NCBI GenBank assembly: GCA_964019165.1
Contig: OZ025278.1
Location: forward strand, 9,479,028 to 9,543,027
Source: Mastigias papua
Lineage: Eukaryota; Cnidaria; Scyphozoa; Rhizostomeae; Mastigiidae
DNA: 64,000 bases
Direction: 5' to 3'
The position numbers and the translations under genes are program-made. The notes below the pieces were generated by a model that saw nothing but the letters and a program-made list of their open reading frames with translations, did no database searches and was not told the DNA's origin. Position 1 is the stretch's first letter; every line of letters starts with the position of its first letter. Shown in pieces: positions 62,901 through 64,000 of this stretch.

Positions 62901-64000
62901 AAGGAAACCAAGAGCTTCCCCAACTGTCAACGAACAAGCCTTGCCGTGCTCACAAGACTTAGCACAACAGAAGAAAAGAAAAAAGGTTAGTAGTATATAT
63001 CTGTGATCTTTTAGTTCTGGAGATATTCTTTGGTAGTCTTTAGGACGCAGCATTTCGTATCATTTCACCTCTCCCATGCTCAACAAGTTCATTGAAGTTT
63101 TCTTTCACAAGTATCAGGTATTTAACATTTTAAGGAAGTGTAAGGACAACATCCTGTTGTCAAAAATAATCTCTTGAATCATCATAAATGAAAACTTTGT
63201 GTTGATTGTTTTAGGTGAATCATCTTAAAAGCCTTTTTATCGGTTTTATTTGTTATATATTATCATAATTAGCCTACGATTCTTATTGATCATATAGTTG
63301 ATTCATCAACTGCACCTTCCCCCTGTGCATAGGATACTTGAGTGAGCTTAAGGCTATGCCTTTATTCTGTTACGTTATCACTTGTACAAGTCCAGTCTGG
63401 GAAGCTTTTCACGATATTGTATTAGATAGTGGATTTATGTAGAGATAACCGGATTTAAGGAGGAATTTAAGTCGAAATGCTAGAACACATTTCACCCGAG
63501 TTGGATTCGAATTCGCATCCCTTGACTTTTTACGTCGAATGCTCTACCGAATGAGCTTTTGACCCGAAAAGACTGAGCTATCGACCATGCCAGTGCCAAC
63601 TTGACTTGCAAAGTCCACGGTCACAACTTTGAACCCTGCTTTCAGGTCAGTTATTTTCTCTCACTTTCACTTTAATTGGATTTTATATTAGTTGCAGGGA
63701 GAGGAGATTGATCCATTCGCAAGTCCGCTCGGTAGTTTAAGAACATCCCCAATTTTATATTGATACATAAAGTAGGACTTTTCCGTTTAATATAGAATGT
63801 ATCATAGCCGGAAAAGTATCTCAATATTCGTGTCAAAACAAAAATACATTTTGAGGAACAACCAGATAAGGTCTTGATTCGCGTGCCAAAGCTCCGTTCT
63901 CATAGCATGGCAACTTCTCTACTTTATTTTGAATTATTCTTCACTTTCCATTTCTCTTTATTTTTAGCTGCTTTGGCAAGGAGTGGAGGAATTTAATAAA
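38562..64000 (+). CDS. GBF1: GBF1, Golgi Arf guanine-nucleotide exchange factor, 5' half (17 exons, runs off the window)
   Basis: Seventeen exons join without a phase error into 850 codons matching the large Arf-GEF GBF1. The known role is nucleotide exchange on Arf1 at the cis-Golgi and ERGIC, which recruits COPI. Exons 1-7 (residues 1-216) encode the DCB dimerisation domain ('VYIVQGELNHVVAALRR', 'FLEVIRSEDTAGPITG', 'VTHARFVGTD', 'NESVCEIMQSCFRICFEMR', 'TLVDMVQLLFTR'). Exons 8-9 encode a long acidic Ser/Asp/Glu-rich linker (217 to about 520). Exons 9-16 encode HUS, starting 'GVRFMPQ' and 'LVPYDLPCVRELLRF', with the HUS box NYDCD at 687-691. The last 11 codons stop just before the expected Sec7 domain. 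Start ATG 38,562 is the first in frame after a stop at 38,532. Intron 1 uses a GC donor. Confidence 0.93.
39000..40900. other. GBF1 intron 1, CpG-starved
   Basis: One CG dinucleotide in 39,241-40,260. A stretch at 39,530-39,660 (AGAATGGCTAAAAGG, ACTCCCAG/TCTCCCAG) is distantly similar to 34,540-34,660, so both may be old copies of one repeat. Confidence 0.55.
40686..40770. repeat. 44-bp tandem duplication
   Basis: GGTTAAA.CC.AAGCAGCCACA then CATT.CTCAGAATCA appears twice in a row in GBF1 intron 1. Confidence 0.85.
40903..41263. mobile_element. palindromic hammerhead element, copy 4 (CpG-decayed)
   Basis: Both arms are recognisable from CTCTAAAAGCAGGAAC to its complement near 41,250, with CATCATATCATGTG near the centre. 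Core motifs remain (40,947-40,992 minus; 41,190-41,229 plus) but carry substitutions, many at former CpG sites: CGACCGAAAG has become TGACTAAAAG. Lies in GBF1 intron 1. Confidence 0.75.
41190..41229 (+). ncRNA. decayed hammerhead-like motif
   Basis: CATACA, CTGACAA (canonical CTGACGA), GTGTCAGGT, GAAA, AGTATG. The G-to-A change hits an invariant core base, so cleavage is not expected. Confidence 0.5.
41547..41613 (+). CDS. GBF1: GBF1 exon 2
   Basis: TTTGCAG acceptor. Encodes 'DEQHDPLLNSFAQLKETLQ' plus three further residues, ending ACAG|GTAAAT. The split codon completes Asp with exon 3. Only 67 nt. Confidence 0.88.
42970..44002. mobile_element. non-autonomous TIR element, about 1 kb, in GBF1 intron 2
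   Basis: The left end TTGGTTTCCACTCTGAGTTA and the complement of the right end, TTTGGTTTCCACTGAGTTAA, both continue into ATTTGAG. Internal segments also form partial inverted repeats. No coding. I could not find a confident target duplication, so the superfamily is open. CpG content is normal, unlike the DNA just upstream. Confidence 0.6.
44885..45690 (-). mobile_element. LINE 3' part, RT C-terminal half with intact frame, antisense in GBF1 intron 2
   Basis: 262 codons open from 45,673: 'LRYADDIALLATT' (intact YADD catalytic box), 'LNVKKTKIM', 'FVYLGARID', 'LRSVVFPTATYGCEEW', 'KMKCYRKLLRISW-like' and the terminal 'GRRGRGRPARRC' basic domain. This matches the RT palm end, thumb and C-terminus of a non-LTR element. 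The 5' side, including the first RT motifs and endonuclease, is missing. After the stop, GAGAGAGAGA forms the tail. Transcribed antisense to GBF1. Confidence 0.8.
45937..46068 (+). CDS. GBF1: GBF1 exon 3 (DCB)
   Basis: Acceptor TTTTAG. Encodes 'LSEIDANVYLGPFLEVI' through 'VNKFLCYGLI'. Donor ATAG|GTAGGT. Confidence 0.93.
46405..46568. repeat. GC-rich dispersed repeat, copy 2
   Basis: Related to 13,609-13,775. Its ends GAGGATGGCGGA and CTTCGCCGCCCA are imperfect inverted repeats. In GBF1 intron 3. Confidence 0.5.
47072..47127. repeat. (ATTAT)n pentanucleotide microsatellite
   Basis: About 11 units of TATTA in GBF1 intron 3. Confidence 0.96.
47195..47275 (-). mobile_element. SINE fragment (3' end) in GBF1 intron 3
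   Basis: GTTTATTTTGAGTAGGCTGT and TTAGGCTAATTTACGCCTAC match the 3' part of the SINE at 55,205-55,476. Head and tail are missing. Confidence 0.6.
47990..48108 (+). CDS. GBF1: GBF1 exon 4 (DCB)
   Basis: Acceptor TTATAG. Encodes 'ADAVTHARFVGTDPSSDEV' and 'LMKILQ'. Donor CAG|GTTTAG. Confidence 0.93.
48163..48320 (-). repeat. 3' LTR of the gypsy element
   Basis: 158 bp, left copy in window orientation. Differs from the other LTR by A/G, T/G and G/A substitutions. Confidence 0.9.
48966..50045 (-). pseudogene. RNase H end and integrase of the gypsy element
   Basis: RNase H ends at 'DFTVVTDHKPLLHML'. Integrase has the zinc-binding H-H-C-C region ('HSQHQGI' to 'HCHACQ') and a D-D-E core ('AVDIQGPYP', 'TSDNRPQF', 'NGEVERMN'). 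A Gly usually following SDN is Arg here. The frame ends shortly after the core; remaining C-terminal sequence continues out of frame to about 48,450. Confidence 0.85.
50050..50935 (-). pseudogene. reverse transcriptase (to RNase H start) of the gypsy element
   Basis: Contains 'FSKIDLREGYRQI', 'FRYKRLIFGVNSAFEIFQ', the catalytic 'NISDDILIWG' and 'FAGHELSAKGI'. The first RNase H acidic residue is replaced by Gly ('IVGASP'). A frameshift near 50,145 and a stop at about 50,047 disrupt RNase H. Confidence 0.85.
50943..52148 (-). pseudogene. gag-protease open frame of the gypsy element
   Basis: 401 codons. The gag-like N-terminal half includes 'WEKWKKAFQYFLGASG' and 'QKPGEPVEQFVTRLRRLA'. An aspartic protease follows ('LIDSESTANILD'), with Glu in place of the active-site Gly. 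Near the end (about 51,040) a frameshift leaves the RT frame, giving a nonsense tail. No zinc knuckle is obvious. Confidence 0.8.
52270..52427 (-). repeat. 5' LTR of the gypsy element
   Basis: 158 bp, right copy. The minus-strand sequence just inside it (GGCGACGAGGAT) should be the tRNA primer site; I cannot name the tRNA confidently. Confidence 0.9.
53050..53403. mobile_element. palindromic hammerhead element, copy 5, in GBF1 intron 4
   Basis: Left arm CACTCGTCAGAGTATGAAACG (minus-strand core ending 53,153). Right arm ATCCGACC, ACTCTTACGAGTGTCGGAC (53,337-53,379 plus). The centre differs from other copies. CpGs are retained, but the right core has CTTACGA for CTGACGA. 'AGAGCCAAGC' at 53,071 links it with the palindrome at 6,126. 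Confidence 0.65.
53717..53825 (+). CDS. GBF1: GBF1 exon 5 (DCB)
   Basis: Acceptor ATTCAG. Encodes 'VLRTLLLSSVGVHMTNESV' and 'CEIMQSCFRICFEMRLS'. Donor GTG|GTATGT. Confidence 0.93.
53884..53990. repeat. hAT-like element end (fragment)
   Basis: GGATGGGCAACC followed by GTGGGCCAAATCCGGCCTGC resembles the ends of many animal hAT elements. No second end or duplication was found, so this is tentative. Confidence 0.35.
54245..54305 (+). CDS. GBF1: GBF1 exon 6
   Basis: 61 nt, 'ELLRRTAEQTLVDMVQLLFT'. Acceptor TTTTAG, donor CTAG|GTAAAT. Confidence 0.92.
54914..54971 (+). CDS. GBF1: GBF1 exon 7
   Basis: 58 nt, 'LPHFKEDVKGPGSSPHIRK', completing the Arg from exon 6. Acceptor TTGTCAG, donor AAAG|GTATCA. 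Ends in phase 0. Confidence 0.9.
55205..55476 (-). mobile_element. tRNA-derived SINE with (AAC)n tail, in GBF1 intron 7
   Basis: Minus strand: a head resembling a Ser/Leu-type tRNA (GAGTGGCCAAGCGGTTCAAC), a body with CTGGATGGGCGACTATCC and GTCCTTCGGAAGGGACGTTA, and a tail of about 9 AAC units (55,211-55,239). The body hairpin TCCTTCGGAAGGGA is a common SINE feature in marine invertebrates as I recall it. A partial copy is at 47,195. Confidence 0.7.
56058..56855 (+). CDS. GBF1: GBF1 exon 8 (acidic DCB-HUS linker)
   Basis: 798 nt, 266 codons. It starts with a basic patch ('KRSGALSGTRRASKKQ'), then long stretches of Ser, Asp and Glu. Predicted disordered. Ends KDDK|GTAATA. Beyond this donor the frame stays open to 56,948 but is intronic. 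Confidence 0.88.
57521..57680 (+). CDS. GBF1: GBF1 exon 9
   Basis: 'ENSESLEEALPVKD' to 'NQQGVRFMPQQQQKE'; the GVRF motif marks the start of the conserved HUS side. Donor GAAG|GTAAAA. Confidence 0.9.
57891..57975 (+). CDS. GBF1: GBF1 exon 10 (HUS)
   Basis: 'HSTLVPYDLPCVRELLRFL' to 'INPHD'. Acceptor TCCACAG, donor ACAG|GTATGT. Confidence 0.93.
57976..59078. other. GBF1 intron 10, nothing recognised
   Basis: Typical AT-rich intron. No repeat or RNA detected. Confidence 0.6.
59079..59214 (+). CDS. GBF1: GBF1 exon 11 (HUS)
   Basis: 'HNSNTMIHIGLSLLTVALES' to 'DETYRNLLA'. Acceptor TCAACAG, donor GCT|GTACGT. Confidence 0.92.
59488..59586 (+). CDS. GBF1: GBF1 exon 12 (HUS)
   Basis: 33 codons, 'LLQCDIHVLFSLSMRVCFLM' then 'IEALRTHLKYQIE'. 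Acceptor TTAACAG, donor GAG|GTATTT. Confidence 0.9.
60195..60287 (+). CDS. GBF1: GBF1 exon 13 (HUS)
   Basis: 31 codons, 'MFFMKLMDILVLEHINIPYE' then 'KREMTLEYINQ'. Acceptor ATTTAG, donor CAG|GTAAGC. Confidence 0.9.
61055..61156 (+). CDS. GBF1: GBF1 exon 14 (HUS box)
   Basis: 34 codons, 'PEMYLNYDCDIRCSNLLEDF' and 'KVLSK'. NYDCD is the HUS box conserved in large Arf-GEFs. Donor AAG|GTTAGT. Confidence 0.93.
62015..62207 (+). CDS. GBF1: GBF1 exon 15 (HUS end)
   Basis: 'NMLALDALLTIVNEIEAHS' followed by a Ser-rich segment. Acceptor TTATAG, donor ACAG|GTATGT. Confidence 0.9.
62783..62985 (+). CDS. GBF1: GBF1 exon 16 (HUS-Sec7 linker)
   Basis: 'GEDDSGSDDNMEYLGILPPT' then a basic end 'LAQQKKRKK'. 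Acceptor TTGAAG, donor AAG|GTTAGT. Confidence 0.87.
63494..63565 (-). pseudogene. tRNA-like sequence in GBF1 intron 16
   Basis: The minus strand has an A-box AGCTCATTCGGTAGAGCA, a plausible 7-nt anticodon loop GTAAAAA and a B-box GAATTCGAATCC. The acceptor ends do not pair, and a second A-box-like piece (GATAGCTCAGTC) precedes it, so it is a pseudogene or SINE head, not a functional tRNA. Confidence 0.5.
63968..64000 (+). CDS. GBF1: GBF1 exon 17, partial
   Basis: Acceptor TTTTTAG, then 'LLWQGVEEFNK'; human GBF1 has a similar motif just before Sec7. Continues beyond the window. Confidence 0.85.
   Translation, partial: MLWQGVEEFNK

Overview
The window is animal nuclear DNA, most likely from a non-vertebrate. 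It has spliced genes with GT-AG introns, a rhodopsin-class GPCR, the Arf exchange factor GBF1, many AT-rich introns and long (TA)n arrays. It carries Penelope-like, LINE, Ty3/gypsy, hAT-like and TTAA-type mobile elements, satellites and tRNA-derived SINEs. I cannot place the phylum from this sequence alone.

Layout. 1-1,016: 3' part of a Penelope-like element (PLE) and a large TA/TG microsatellite. 1,431-7,292 (minus): a three-exon class A GPCR whose coding sequence I can assemble completely (370 aa); its first intron holds a LINE fragment, a palindrome and tRNA-type SINEs. 9-14 kb: dispersed repeats, a palindromic element with hammerhead-ribozyme-like arms, a CR1-like LINE broken in inverted halves and a second PLE 3' end. 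14-18 kb: no recognised gene. 18.4-19.7 kb: the best-preserved palindromic hammerhead element, sitting in TA/CA microsatellites, then a third PLE tail. 19.9-27.9 kb: satellite DNA with 135-bp and 239-bp monomers. 27.9-31.2 kb: an apparently intact TTAA-flanked DNA transposon with a two-exon, 651-aa transposase. 31.2-37.7 kb: CpG-starved, gene-free DNA with a 923-bp hAT-type element.

38,562-64,000 (plus): the 5' half of GBF1 in 17 exons (850 codons, all reading phases agreeing). It covers the DCB domain, a long acidic linker and the HUS domain, and leaves the window just before the expected Sec7 domain. Its introns contain a decayed hammerhead palindrome, a TIR element, an antisense LINE, a nearly complete antisense Ty3/gypsy element with 158-bp LTRs, a second hammerhead palindrome and a SINE.

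The most interesting signals are: (1) a five-locus family of mostly palindromic elements whose arms match the hammerhead core and pair into helix I; (2) a hairpin with covarying stem in PLE tails and in an unrelated palindrome; (3) a domain of about 11 kb nearly devoid of CpG that brackets a CpG-normal island at GBF1 exon 1, with one palindrome copy inside it showing C-to-T/G-to-A loss at CpG sites; (4) the TTAA-flanked transposon with a Mutator-domain transposase. All domain calls are by eye; no database search was run.
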